NCBI RefSeq assembly: GCF_038502225.1
Contig: NC_091372.1
Span: forward strand, 8,792,482-8,856,481
Length of the DNA stretch: 64,000 bases
Source of the DNA: Cherax quadricarinatus
Taxonomy: Eukaryota; Arthropoda; Malacostraca; Decapoda; Parastacidae
Reading direction: 5' to 3'
In this document: piece by piece, positions 11,704-21,765 of the stretch
Layout: each line of letters begins with the position of its first letter
How positions within the stretch are numbered: the first letter of the stretch is position 1
The notes under the pieces: model-generated
Databases searched by the model: none
What the model was told of the DNA's origin: nothing
Seen by the model: only the letters and a program-made list of their open reading frames with translations
Made by a program: the position numbers and the translations under genes

Positions 11704-12430
11704 GGTTAGGTTACTTCTTTCTTTTTGTTTTTAAGAAAAAAAAAGAAAGAAGAAAAGAAAATAAAAATAAAAAAAAGAAAAAAAAAAGGGGGGACCGGGG
11801 AGGGATAGTTCCTAGGAGGGATGAAAGGGCCAGAAATCTCCCTCCGCGCCCAAGAGGACTCAACACCGCTAGTAGCGCAGATGCAGCATGGAACCCGTGC
11901 CATACCCTACCCTTCATGCCAGTAAACCAGCAATCTGGGATAGCAACCTCACATCTGCCGAGCTACCTCGGTGGACAAAAGAGAGGGCGGCCGGATATCC
12001 GCCACAAAGCATACCTCCTTCAGCCACCACCCCCGGAATCCGAAAGGTGGCTTCCAGAGCTACACCCGTCGCCCAAAAGACACCCAAAGCTACTCCGGGA
12101 TACCGGAGAGGGATCGGGACATCCCTAGGCAATCCAGATTCCACGGCAAACTACGCCACCGCCAAGAAACCTCAACGGAATGGGATGGACCCCGGTGTCC
12201 TTTCTCCTACCTAGGAACTAGCGCGCCTGTGGGAGAAATCCCAAAGGACAAAAAGAGGAAGGGCAAAAGGGAGGAGTGGGGAGGAGGAGGAGGAAAGGAA
12301 AAAGGGGAGGATGGGATAGGGGAGGGGAGATTGGGGGGTAATTAGGTTCGGTCTGAGGAAGAAGACCGATAGGTCTAATTCCTCAGACCAAGAGCCTCTT
12401 CACCACGCCAAGGAGCCCCCCTTGAAGAGG
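11704..12430 (-). promoter_or_regulatory. 5' UTR and presumed internal promoter of the I-like LINE
   Basis: This leader of about 727 bp precedes ORF1. It contains a purine/pyrimidine-skewed tract at 11731-11790 and G-rich blocks at 12270-12340. A hairpin is formed by GGTCTGAGGAA at 12350 and TTCCTCAGACC at 12380. The outermost 85 bases are homologous to the head of SINE-B. I-group elements usually carry promoters inside the 5' UTR, so the promoter is inferred to lie here. Confidence 0.55.
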
Positions 12431-12443
12431 TCCACTTGGCACA
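12431..12443. repeat. Target-site duplication, LINE 5' side
   Basis: Second exact copy of TCCACTTGGCACA (first at 5821-5833). Confidence 0.92.
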
Positions 12444-13884
12444 AATCTTAATCTTTGAAGAAGGCACCTCATCCACTCCCTCTTCCTCCTCTGAAGTAAG
12501 TTCCTGAGCTCTGGTCTGATACTGTTCCAGATGAAGCTCTTTCCTGTGGTCCTCCACCAACTCTTCCACATCCTCGCCACTCACCTCCAACACCATGGAC
12601 TTGCCCAATGCCACAATACCTTCCACAACAGGCAGAGGGTCAGCAGGGTCAGGGTCAGCCTCAAACCTTTCAAAATCCCTCTGGACAACACATTGTGGCC
12701 ACAATTGTCTCCAAGCAGAGTTCAAAGTCCTGGAAGTCACTCCCTCCCTGAAGTGATTCCACCAGAACTCTCTTAGTATCAGCTTAGTATCTGAGGTCAC
12801 TTCAAAACACTTTTCAAACACTGCTTATGTGTAGAGTTTTTTGAAGTTAGAAATGACCTGCTGGTCCATGGGCTGGAGGAGAGGAGTGGTGTTAGGAGGC
12901 AAGAACTTCACTGTGATGAAATTGTAGTCCCTAGACAGTAGGTCTACCAAGTTTGGAGGATGTGCAGGAGCACTGTCCAGTAACAGGAGGCAATGGAGTG
13001 GCAAATTATTTTCTAGGAGGTATTTTTTCACACTGGGGCCAAATACTTCATGGACCCACTCTTTTAAAAGTGGCCTCATGACCCATGCCTGATTATTTGA
13101 TTTCTGCAAGACACATAACTTGTTCTTAATGACATTGTTTTTCTTAAACACTCTGGGATTATCTGAGTGATACACCAGTAAAGGCTTCACTTTAAAATCC
13201 CCACTAGCATTAGTACAGAACAAAAGTTAGCCTGGCTTTCATAGGCTTGTGTCCTAGGAGTACCTTTTCCTCCTGAGTAATGTAGGTCCTCTTTGGCATT
13301 TTCTTCCAGAACAGGCCTGTTTCATCACAACTGAACACTTGTTAGGGTTTGAATTTTTCAGTGTCTACATACCCCGTGAATTCATGCACAAATTTTTCAG
13401 CAGCCCATTTGTCTGAAATGGCTGCCTCGCCATGCCCTACAACATTGTGTATGCCACTATGCTTCTTAAATCTGTCAAATCAGCCTCTGCTGGTCTTAAA
13501 TTCACTATCAGCCCTGGTTCCACAAGTTTTCCTCACAAGATCAGCATGCAAATGCCTTGCCTTTTCACAAATGATTGTCTCAGAAACATTATGACCTGCC
13601 ATTGCTTTATCCTTGATCCACACCAGCAACAACTTCTCAACATGATCGACTGTCTGTGGTCTATTTTTGGTTAGCATATCAACACCTTTCGCAACATCAG
13701 CTTCCTTGATTTCTTTCTTTGCCAGGATAGAAGCGATGGTTGACTTGTTTTTTCCATACATCCTGGCAAGCTCAACAAGTCGCACACCACTCGCATATGT
13801 TGGTATTATTTCCTTCTTCATGTCTATGGTGTGTCTCACTTTCTTAACCACAGGGGTACCACTAGCAAGTTTCTTTGGGCCCAT
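12444..13884 (-). pseudogene. Tigger-type transposase (CENP-B HTH + DDE), broken
   Basis: The start ATG at 13884 opens MGPKKLASGTPVVKKVR. A pipsqueak-like HTH follows (VRLVELARMYGKNKSTIASI) and then a CENP-B-type DNA-binding region. The DDE catalytic core shows SCDETGLFWKK (first Asp, codon 13324-13326), LLLLDSAPAHPPNLV (second) and PLLQPMDQQVISNFKKLYT (third), the usual Tigger spacing. Lesions are TGA at 13480-13482 (where Trp is expected), TAA at 13342-13344, a frameshift near 13224 and TAA at 12825-12827. The C terminus is interrupted by the LINE and resumes at 5820 on the far side (NDVQTFGGEV, then a TGA). All three Asp codons survive, but the protein cannot be made in full. Confidence 0.92.
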
Positions 13885-14205
13885 GGTAGCTTATTTCACA
13901 GTCGCACAAGCACCAAACACAATGAATTAATAGTGATATGTTTGAATGAGCGTGCAGGTTGGTGTTCACTCAAGCATCAACAAAGTCAGACTGGTTCACG
14001 ATGCCTGCGCGGGGACGCAGACAGAGCAAACAGGCAGACAGGTCCAGTACCCTGCAGTTCAAAAGATGGAGAGCGTTCGACAGTCGGGACAAAATTGGTT
14101 TGAAAAGAGAGGTTGAAACTCGAAGCGTTCAATAACTGATACGTTCAAAACTCGGGGTTCCACTGTACCTTGTTCAAAAGTCTAGTTGTAGTCACACTCA
14201 ATCTT

Positions 14206-15030
14206 ATGATTACAAGCACTGATCCTAATATCAGCCTTTTATTAAATGACTTACACGCATCGAACAGAAACTGTAATTATTATACAGCAGACCAAGCAAA
14301 GACATTACTCAGAGCCAACAATAACATAACTATCTTTAATTACAATGTCAGATCCTTAAGCAAACATAACGATGACCTCACAGCATTATTCAATTCCCTG
14401 CATACCAGTATGTCAATCATCACACTCACAGAAACCTGGCTAAAGCCTGGTACTACAGATGTCTATGCCATTCCCAGTTATACAGTCATACACAACTGTA
14501 GGACAGACCAGCAAGGGGGTGGAACAGCTATATACTACTTAGATCAACTTGAATGCATCAATAATTCTTGCACAAAGAATGAACATGGAGAATATATTAT
14601 AGCTAAATTTAAATCAAAAGACCTACAAAAACCCCCATATGCACATATGAACAAAGACCACTTCCTTCTCACAAGAGATTTCAACATAATTCTACTACAT
14701 GACCAGGACCCACAAGTAACCGAATTCACAAACACTATGAACAATTGCTTGTTGCTACTAACAATAAGAACAACTACAAGAATCTCTGAGACTAGCATCT
14801 CCTTATTAGTCCACATCTGGACTAACACCATATCCCCTCTAAAATCAGGCATAATCACAGACAACACCACAGACCATTACCCAACCTTTCTCATAACCAA
14901 CCTAGGTAACTTGTCCCAAGACACTACTAAAGTTACCTTCAGACTACATGAGACGGCTGTTAATAACTTTATAATAGCTATGATTAATGTCGACTGGCAT
15001 AATGAGCTTGAAACATACAGATATAGATGA
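14206..15030 (+). pseudogene. Endonuclease remnant of L2-like copy 4
   Basis: The ATG at 14206 (MITSTDPNISLLLND) gives the uninterrupted family N terminus that is frameshifted in copy 1. EN motifs FNYNVRSLSKHNDD, TETWLKPGTTD and TDHYPTFLI are readable. There is an internal deletion after KDLQKP, and the GDFN box has become TRDFN. The frame ends with TGA at 15028-15030. Sequence from 15031 to 15750 is the linker and early RT in several shifted frames. Confidence 0.8.
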
Positions 15031-15751
15031 ATGTACTAATAATTTTCTAAAAAAAAAACTCCACTAACTCTATAACAAGCATTGCCCTAAAAAACCTAAA
15101 CAGATCATAGCTAAGAGACTGAACAGTCCCTGGCTAACACCCAGCATCCTTAAATCCATTAACACAAAGCACCTATATGAAAAACAGTACAGAATGGGCC
15201 AAATAACTAGAGACCAGTCTAAACATTACTTATCAATCCTTACCAGCCTGATAAGAAGGTAAAAAAAAATTGTATTATGAGAACAGATTACATAACATAA
15301 AAGGTGATATGAAAAAGAGATGGAACCCTATCTGAAATTCTAGGAGCTAAAAAGATATCCAAAAACAAAACCAAATTAACAAAATCAGATGATCCCCTAC
15401 TCGACCAACTGAAACAGCAAACAGATTCAATGTTTTCTTCTCCACTACAGAAAAGAATCTAGTGAGCAAAATCCTAAGCTCAAACATCTGTCCATTAGAC
15501 TACCTCATGGGCACCTACCCGAATACATATTCTTTGCCCCAACCAACTCAACAAAAGTTTCGCTCATCATCAACACTCTGAAAAACAAGGCAGGAGACAT
15601 AAATAACTTACCACCTTTTCTGTATCAAAAAGCTTCTCAAGTACTGTCACCAATTATTGTAACACTCTTTAACATACTCAATCCCTATCAGTTTGGATTC
15701 AGGACTAGTAAATGCACAAATAATGCTATTAAACACATACTAGAACTAATT

Positions 15752-16590
15752 TTACTCAGATATGGTAAACACGAGGAAATTAAATCTTCATCAGAGTACA
15801 AAACAAATTCTGGCCACAAAATAGAGCGAAACACCAACGTCAAAGACCTGGGAGTGATCATGTCGGAGGATCTCACCTTCAAGGACCATAACACTGTATC
15901 AATCGCATCTGCTAGAAAAATGACAGGATGGATAATGAGAACCTTCAAAACTAGGGAGGCCAAGCCCATGATGACACTCTTCAGGTCACTTGTTCTATCT
16001 AGGCTGGAATATTGCTGCACACTAACAGCACCTTTCAAGGCAGGTGAAATTGCTGACCTAGAAAATGTACGGAGAACCTTCACGGCACGTATAATGGAGA
16101 TAAAACACCTCAATTACTGGGAGCGCTTGAGGCTCCTAAACCTGTATTCCCTGGAACGCAGGCGGGAAAGATATATGATTATATACACCTGGAAAATCCT
16201 AGAGGGACTAGTACCGAACTTGCTCACGAAAATCACTCACTACGAAAGCAAAAGACTTGGCAGACGATGCAACATCCCCCCAATGAAAAGCAGGGATGTC
16301 ACTAGCACGTTAAGAGACCATACAATAAGTGTCAGGGGCCCGAGACTGTTCAACTGCCTCCCAGCATACATAAGGGGGATTACCAACAGACCCCTGGCAG
16401 TCTTCAAGCTGGCACTGGACAAGCACCTAAAGTCGGTTCCTGACCAGCTGGGCTGTGGCTCGTACGTTGGTTTGCGTGCAGCCAGCAGCAACAGCCTGGT
16501 TGATCAGGCTCTGATCCACCAGGAGGCCTGGTCACAGACCGGGCCGCGGGGGCGTTGACCCCCGGAACTCGCTCCAGGTAAACTCCAGGT
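15752..16590 (+). mobile_element. CR1-A LINE 3' fragment inserted in L2-like copy 4
   Basis: This 5'-truncated copy begins inside the RT thumb (LLRYGKHEEIKSSSEYKTN) and stays open to TGA 16556-16558. It keeps the family C terminus (SRLEYCCTLTAPFKAGEIAD, CLPAYIRGITNRPLAVFKL) and the terminal CTCCAGGTAAACTCCAGGT. The L2-like sequence AACTAAT before it joins to AATATACACTG after it, matching the intact copy at 3172-3182. At most a 3-4 bp duplication (TAAT) flanks it. Confidence 0.9.
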
Positions 16591-16907
16591 AATATACACT
16601 GCTGTCGAGAAGAAAGAAGTCCCACAGGGAATCTTCATTGATTTACGTAAAGTTTTTTATACAGTCGACCATGAGTTGCTGCCCATTAAATTAACACACT
16701 ATGGTATAAGAGAGCACTCCCTTAACTACCTAAAATCATAGTTTAGTAACAGAAGCCAATATGTGTACACAAATGGAGCAAACTCTTCTACACAACCAAT
16801 CACAGTCTGTGTTCCACAAGGAAGTGTCCTTGGCCCACTCCTCTTTCTCAGTTACATCAATGACCTACTGAATGCATCACAACTACTCATCCAAGTGGAT
16901 ATTTTGA
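16591..16907 (+). pseudogene. RT core remnant of L2-like copy 4
   Basis: This resumes the L2-like RT after the CR1-A insertion. The equivalent of FIDLRKAFDTVDH has decayed to FIDLRKVFYTVDH, and a TAG sits in the region matching KSYLSNRSQ. The segment ends near the position of the FADD box, where a SINE-A has inserted. Confidence 0.75.
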
Positions 16908-17200
16908 GATAAGATAAGATAAGATTTCGTTCGGATTTTTAACCCCGGAGGGTTAGCCACCCAGGATAACCCAAGAAAGTCAGTGCATCATCCGGGGCTG
17001 TCTAACTTATTTCCATTTGGGTCCTTAATCTTGTTCCCCCAGGATGCGACCCACACCAGTCGACTAACACCCAGATACCTATTTACTGCTAGGTGAACAG
17101 GACAACAGGTGTAAGGAAACGTGTCGAAATGTTTCCACCCGCCGGGAATCGAACCCGGGCCCTCCGTGTGTGAAGCGGGAGCTTAAGCCACCAGGCTCAT
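16908..17200 (-). mobile_element. SINE-A (tRNA-derived), well preserved
   Basis: On the minus strand the head has the B-box-like GGTTCGATTCC and an A-box-like region. A conserved core follows (GACTGGTGTGGGTCGCATCC) and then a (TCTTA)n tail. The segment GGGTTAGCCACCCAGGATAA near its tail is identical to the core of the 33-bp satellite monomer. Confidence 0.85.
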
Positions 17201-17216
17201 CATTTACAGTGTTTCT

Positions 17217-17341
17217 AAGTATGGTTTGGTTTGGGTGACAGAAGATATAGGTAGTGCAAAGAGAACAGGTTTAAGTAGTTTGGAGGCACTGAGGAGGTCA
17301 CTGATGCAAATGAGAAAGAGTAATGCACAGGAACTCATCTA
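17217..17341 (+). other. Unassigned 40-codon open stretch
   Basis: Following ...TTTACAG, the sequence stays open for about 40 codons (SKYGLVWVTEDIGSAK, then SSLEALRRSLMQMRK) to a TAA. It does not match the LINEs around it. It could be a retroposed exon remnant or chance. Confidence 0.25.
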
Positions 17342-17660
17342 ATGACAATATGATCTGTTTCTGCATTACAAATCATTAATTTTATTCGATTTAATCTGAT
17401 TATATTATACATTGTTATGCTCCAATTTTGTTACTATAATGCTTCTTATTTGAAATACTCATTTGTACTTCATGTTGTAATTTGTTTACTATAATTTTTA
17501 CCACTGAATATATCATTGCTTAGTTAATCTTAAGTTAATTTTAAGCCTGCCCAGAATGGTCTGCATACAAGGGGCTTTTGGCATGTACACCCAATCACTA
17601 TATTTCTTTGTACAACTATGTATCATGTCCAAATAAAAAATAAATAAGTAAATAAAAAAG
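17342..17660 (+). other. 3' UTR and tail of L2-like copy 4
   Basis: The sequence parallels the copy 1 3' UTR from AATACTCATTTGTA onward, including GCTTAGTTAATCTTAAGTTA and an AAATAAAA-rich tail at 17631-17660. The tail abuts directly on the minus-strand L2-like copy. Confidence 0.8.
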
Positions 17661-17663
17661 GAC

Positions 17664-18043
17664 ACTGCCGTGGGGGGACTCCAACTAGAACAGGTTGTGT
17701 GGCGGAGGCAACACCATTTGTGTATACATACTGGTGTCTATTGCTAAGATATGATTTAAGGTAATCGAGTGAGTGTCCTCTGACCCCATAATGTTGAAGT
17801 TTTAGGTGCAAGAGATAGTGGTCAACTCTATCAAATGCTTTCTGTAGGTCTATGAAGAGGCCTAGTGGAATTTCCTTTTGTTCCAGAGTTGTATATAGTA
17901 GCTCAAGCATGTGTATAATTGCATCATTTGTGCTTTTGTTTGGCCTAAATCCAAACTGACAGGGGTTAAGTATGTTGTGGGATACAAGGCAGGAGTAAAC
18001 TTGGTTGTGTATTATTTTTTTGAAGATTTTAGATAGAAGGGTA
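17664..18043 (-). pseudogene. RT core of L2-like copy 2
   Basis: Readable motifs are SKIFKKIIHNQVYSCLVSHN, NPCQFGFRPNKSTNDAI, PLGLFIDLQKAFDRVDHYLL, YLKSYLSNRHQYVYTNG and PVLVGVP. The catalytic FADD box is missing because the copy is cut off at the VGVP motif. Confidence 0.85.
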
Positions 18044-18474
18044 TTACAACCTAGGATTTCAAATGGCCTGTTATCCCAGGTGTAATGGGAGCAAATAAAC
18101 ACAGTAGAAAAAGTTTAGACTTATATTATCCTTCACCAATTTATAACAGCAATATGTACACTATGTACAGTGATAAATATAGTGCACTCCACGGTAAGCA
18201 AGGCAGAAATAGAAGCCACAAGATAGCAGACCGTGCTTCAACCAGCTCTAGAATGGGAATGACAAGGGCAGACAGGAGAGCGGTATCCACATAACCTCTG
18301 CGATTGTCAATCCCACCTTCTTATTGGCTAGAACCTGGTCACTAGTTGAACGATGGGGCCCCATCATCAACTCTTAGCAACCTGGTTCGCTGGTTGGGGG
18401 AGATAGCCTGTAAATGAGGGTGTGTCCATGCGCCGAATAAAGGTTACGTACTCTTTGCATGCCACAAAGGGGGT
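18044..18474. other. Unidentified insertion of about 430 bp in L2-like copy 2
   Basis: L2-like sequence is continuous across this segment (AGAAGGGTA on the left, GGGGGTAGGTTTGATAT on the right) when compared with copy 1. The segment is therefore an insertion. It contains CGCCGAATAAAG, a polyadenylation-like AATAAA, near its right end. A solo LTR or a SINE are both possible; I saw no clear TG...CA ends or long target duplication. Confidence 0.4.
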
Positions 18475-18568
18475 AGGTTTGATATAGGTCTATAGTTATT
18501 TAAACCGTAGGATCACTTACTTTGTGGATTGGTGTAACCTTTGCTGCCTTGAGTAGGGATGGGAAGGC

Positions 18569-18645
18569 TGAGGATTCAATATTATTATTATTATTATAAA
18601 AAAGAAGCACTAAGCCACAAGGGCTATACAGTTGAGGATTCAATA
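18569..18645 (-). mobile_element. 51-bp solo tail of the I-like LINE with 13-bp TSD
   Basis: The 13-mer TGAGGATTCAATA occurs at 18569-18581 and again at 18633-18645. Between the copies lie only (ATT)n and the conserved I-like 3' tail (AAGAAGCACTAAGCCACAAG, then GGCTATACAG). This is an extreme 5' truncation: only the terminal 50 bases were reverse transcribed. Confidence 0.88.
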
Positions 18646-19082
18646 GACTTGTTAAAAGTGTTGGTATAATGGGTGACAACAAATGGGAAGCTTTTTTATA
18701 CATAATTGGTGGTAAGCTATTTAGGTCTCCTGTCTTGTTCTTCAGTGTTTTGATGATAAGTGAGATTTAAGTAGGGTTTGTTGGGGTTAGGAAAAGAGTA
18801 TTTGGGTAGCTGCCAGTGAGGTAATTTTTTGGTTGTGTGTTAGGGATTTTGCTTGCTAGTGTTGTTACTACAGTAGAGAGAAACATTTATTTTGTTGGCA
18901 GTATCCATCGGTGGGATGAGAGGTTCATTAGGTTTGATAAGGTTAATTACATTTCTTTGAGGTAGTTTCCTAGATACTAGAATTTTAGAGAGGGTTTTTC
19001 CACGTCTTTTTCACATCCCCATTTATGTCATAAAATCTGTTTTTGTAATACAGTCTTTTAGCCCTTTGTATTAGATTCAAAA

Positions 19083-19150
19083 GTTTTTCTTTTTCGGGCC
19101 ACCCTGCCTTGGTGGGAATCGGCCAGTGTGATAATAATAATAAAAAAAAA
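19083..19150 (+). mobile_element. RTE-type solo 3' tail
   Basis: The segment CTTTTTCGGGCCACCCTGCC through TCGGCCAGTGTG ends in (ATA)n and an A-run. It matches the 3' ends of the RTE-like copies at 20425 and 20772 in inverse orientation. It interrupts the linker region of L2-like copy 2. Confidence 0.75.
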
Positions 19151-19742
19151 GTGTAGACGAGTATCGTTTCATCTGTTCCTTCGTTATTTGACCCAGTCTG
19201 TACTGTTTTTCGTATATATGTTGTTTGTCAATGGAAGCGAGGATGCTGTTTGTAAGCCAGGGGCTGTTTAGTCTCTTGGCTGTGATTTGTTTTGTTTTAA
19301 TTGGACAATATCTATTATAGAGGTTTTGGGTTTTTGACAAAAATCTTTTTAAACATTCGTCAGTATCTAGGCTAGGTGCTAGCTCACTTTGCCAGTCAAT
19401 GTTACTTAATGCCAAAACAGAATTATTTACGGATGTTTCATGTAGTCAGAAAGAGATCCTACTTGTGTCCTGTGGTAGTTTACATAAGTTTGTTATGAGA
19501 AAGGTGGGATAGTGGTCTGTGGAGTTATCTGTGATAATGCCTGCTCTTAGTGGGGATATAGTGTTAGTCCAGATATAGTCGAGTAGTGAAGCAGGTGTGT
19601 CCATGATTTTTGTTGGTTTGGTTATAGATGGTAGGAGTAAGCAGTTGCACATAGTGTTAGTGAATTCAGTTACTTGTGGGTCGTGTTCATGGATGAGGTT
19701 AATATTGAAGTCATGTGTAAGTATCAGGTGGCGTTTATCCAT
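19151..19742 (-). pseudogene. EN C-terminal half and linker of L2-like copy 2
   Basis: Readable pieces are DFNINLIHEHDPQVTEFTNT, DYIWTNTISPLRAGIITDNS, TDHYPTFLI and KQITAKRLNSPWLTNSI. The Gly before the catalytic Asp of GDFN is His here. A frameshift between 19446 and 19415 splits the frame. Confidence 0.8.
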
Positions 19743-20412
19743 CTATGCATCAGTTAAGTCTTCGTTAAATGTGTAAATATTTGAGTGAGGTACTCAGTAG
19801 ATAGCTCCAACTTTTATGAGTTTTTTAAGGTTTTTGGACTTGAATTTTGCAAATATATATTCCCCATTTTCATCCCTGGTGCAGGTAGATTTGATGCATT
19901 CAAATTCATCAGAGTAGTAGAATGCTGTGCCTCCTATTTGACCGGACCTACAGTTGTGTATGGCTGTGTAACCAGGTATAGAAAAGATGCTTGCAATGTC
20001 ATGTTTAAGCCAGGTTTCAGTGAGTTATGACTGACATATTGGCATGCAGAGAACTGAGTAATGCTAGGAGGTCATCATAGTGTTTACTCAATGACCTGAT
20101 GATATAATTGAATTATAACTGAATTATTGTTGGTACTGAGTAGTGTCTTGGCCTGGATAGCAGTGTTGTAAAGGTAATTAATGTTAGGATTGTTTATGTC
20201 ATTTAATAAGAGGTTGATAGCAAGATCAGTGTTAACATTCATATAACTAATTAAGAATGTATGTACTACTAATAGTAAAAAGTGCACTGTTAACTGATAA
20301 GAAGGATTGAAATATTGACTTAAACAACTTGTATAAAAATATTGCATACAGACAGGACTTAATATTGCACAAGCTAATATGAAGGACTCAAGGGGCAGTA
20401 AAAAGTATAAGA

Positions 20413-20627
20413 AGAACTCTTGATTTTTTTTTCTTTTTTCTTTTTTATTATCACACTGGCCGATTCCCACCAAGGCAGGGTGGCCCGAAAAAGAAAAACT
20501 TTCACCATCATTCACTCCATCACTGTCTTGCCAGAAGGGTGCTTTACACTACAGTTTTTAAACTGCAACATTAACACCCCTCCTTCAAAGTGCAGGCACT
20601 GTACTTCCCATCTCCAGAACTCTTGAT
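20413..20627 (-). mobile_element. RTE-like LINE 3' fragment with 12-bp TSD
   Basis: The 12-mer AGAACTCTTGAT flanks the insertion (20413-20424 and 20616-20627). Inside, read on the minus strand, is a 5'-truncated 3' UTR ending ...GGGAATCGGCCAGTGTGATAA and an A/T-rich tail. The same sequence recurs at 20772. Confidence 0.9.
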
Positions 20628-20771
20628 ATAACCATTAAAGTTACCTTCCCTGTGAATCAAACTTTACTGGCTTCCATTCCCATATGATATACGAGCTCTG
20701 TGGCTGTAGAACATAGTGACACCTTGGTACAATAAACTAAAAGGGAAAAGGGGGTGTCCATTTAAACCAAA

Positions 20772-21275
20772 ATATTATTTTTTTTTTTTTTATTATCACA
20801 CCGGCCGATTCCCACCAAGGCAGGGTGGCCCGAAAAAGAAAAACTTTCACCATCATTCACTCCATCACTGTCTTGCCAGAAGGGTGCTTTACACTACAGT
20901 TTTTAAACTGCAACATTAACACCCCTCCTTCAGAGTGCAGGCACTGTACTTCCCATCTCCAGGACTCAAGTCCGGCCTGCCGGTTTCCCTGAATCCCTTC
21001 ATAAATGTTACTTTGCTCACACTCCAACAGCACGTCAAGTATTAAAAACCATTTGTCTCCATTCACTCCTATCAAACACGCTCACGCATGCCTGCTGGAA
21101 GTCCAAGCCCCTCGCACACAAAACCTCCTTTACCCCCTCCCTCCAACCCTTCCTAGGCCGACCCCTACCCCGCCTTCCTTCCACTACAGACTGATACACT
21201 CTTGAAGTCATTCTGTTTCGCTCCATTCTCTCTACATGTCCGAACCACCTCAACAACCCTGTCCAGGGCAGTGGA
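20772..21275 (-). mobile_element. RTE-like LINE 3' end with C-terminal coding
   Basis: This is a longer copy of the same RTE family on the minus strand. It codes for the classic RTE/BovB C terminus: LLRWFGHVERMERNRMTSRV, RGRGRPRKGWREGV and WRQMVFNT. A 3' UTR of about 240 bases and an A-rich tail follow. The RT domain itself is absent because of 5' truncation. RTE elements supply EN and RT for SINEs in many animals. Confidence 0.88.
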
Positions 21276-21640
21276 CATGGTCTGTTATACGGAAAGTTTG
21301 CCAGACACACACACTTCTAACAGACAAAAACCTCTATGCAACAGGCTTTATCCATTGCATCAAATATTTGTTTGGTCACAATTTATTTTGTCCTTTTTTT
21401 CCTCTATTGATATGAAGGGAAAATACTGTATAACACACAATTATCAAAGGAAGGAATTTTGATGCGTATAGTGATAGAAAATGTACAAATTTCCTTTGTT
21501 TACTTAATAGACATGTACCAGGACCATGGCACTGGTACTCAGTGTCACTAGGCTATCAGCACTTAATTCTGCATAAGACTTTTCAATGCATTTTAAGAAC
21601 AGTATAGATAGTATATGATGAATGTATATCATAAGCATTG
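21276..21640. other. No recognised gene or repeat
   Basis: A moderately AT-rich interval with no coding pattern that I can support. Confidence 0.5.
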
Positions 21641-21765
21641 AATTACTTATCCTAGGTTCTCTACACATATGCTGCTATGTATGGTAATTCTATGTAACTG
21701 TATTTGTGTATACCTGAATAAACTAACTTACTTACTTACTTACTTACTTACTAACTAACTAACAG
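21640..21765 (-). repeat. Short dispersed repeat with (ACTT)n tail
   Basis: The segment CCTAGGTTCTCTACACATAT through TGTGTATACCTGAATAAACT runs into (ACTT)n/(AACT)n. In inverse orientation it matches the TAAGTTTATTTAGGTAC repeats at about 770, 33013 and 56831. It is probably a SINE or LINE end. Confidence 0.6.

Larger units (their letters stand above)
5834..12430 (-). mobile_element. I-like LINE, full length, ORF1 + ORF2 with RNase H
   Basis: This 6.6-kb non-LTR element is bounded by perfect 13-bp target duplications. In its own orientation it has a 5' UTR of about 730 bp (12430 to 11704), ORF1 (gag-like with CCHC knuckles), ORF2 (EN-RT-RNaseH) and a short 3' UTR. The 3' UTR ends in a conserved tail GCTTAGCGCTTC followed by a (TAA)n tract. 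The tail is shared with SINE-B and with several solo insertions in this window. ORF2 is intact and ORF1 has one in-frame TAG, so the insertion is young. EN plus RNase H plus a two-ORF layout points to the I group; exact clade unresolved. Confidence 0.93.
4957..14165 (-). mobile_element. Tigger/pogo DNA transposon with nested SINE and LINE
   Basis: The left end (TGGTAGAACCTTGAGTTT) and the inverted right end (CAGTGGAACCCCGAGTTT) match at about 16 of 23 positions. Both are flanked by TA, as expected for Tc1/mariner-superfamily elements. The minus strand encodes a CENP-B/DDE transposase. Removing the LINE (5834-12430) joins the transposase reading frame ...KICAKW to NDVQTFGGEV exactly at the LINE target duplication. 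With the SINE also removed, the element is about 2.3 kb, the usual Tigger size. The transposase carries several stops and a frameshift, so the copy is dead. Confidence 0.85.
14168..17660 (+). mobile_element. L2-like LINE, copy 4, heavily interrupted
   Basis: The coding and 3' UTR sequence match copy 1. It begins directly at the right end of the Tigger element, so Tigger either landed in its 5' region or truncated it. It is interrupted by a CR1-A insertion (15752-16590) and a SINE-A (16908-17200). The 3' UTR resumes at about 17420 with the conserved TTAGTTAATCTTAAGTTAAT box and ends in an (AAAT)n-like tail. Confidence 0.82.
17664..20630 (-). mobile_element. L2-like LINE, copy 2 (minus strand), truncated and invaded
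   Basis: Reading leftwards from about 20515, this copy has a 5' UTR, an N-terminal fragment (MNVNTDLAINLLLND), EN pieces at 19742-19446, linker at 19415-19150, RT beginnings at 19010-18480 and an RT core at 18040-17664. It stops abruptly inside VGVP, where the tail of copy 4 begins, so its 3' half is lost. Four later insertions lie within it: 18044-18474, 18582-18632, 19083-19150 and 20425-20615. Confidence 0.82.

Noticed and set aside
12375..12443. Tigger transposase C terminus TSSRGAPWRGEEALGLRN
   Set aside because: These residues come from the LINE 5' end; the real C terminus resumes at 5820 beyond the LINE.
17130..17200. Genuine tRNA gene (minus strand)
   Set aside because: A- and B-box-like motifs are present, but the cloverleaf is incomplete and the sequence continues into a dispersed SINE body found at several sites.
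18044..18474. Definite solo LTR
   Set aside because: No clear TG...CA ends, no 4-6 bp duplication and no second copy in the window.
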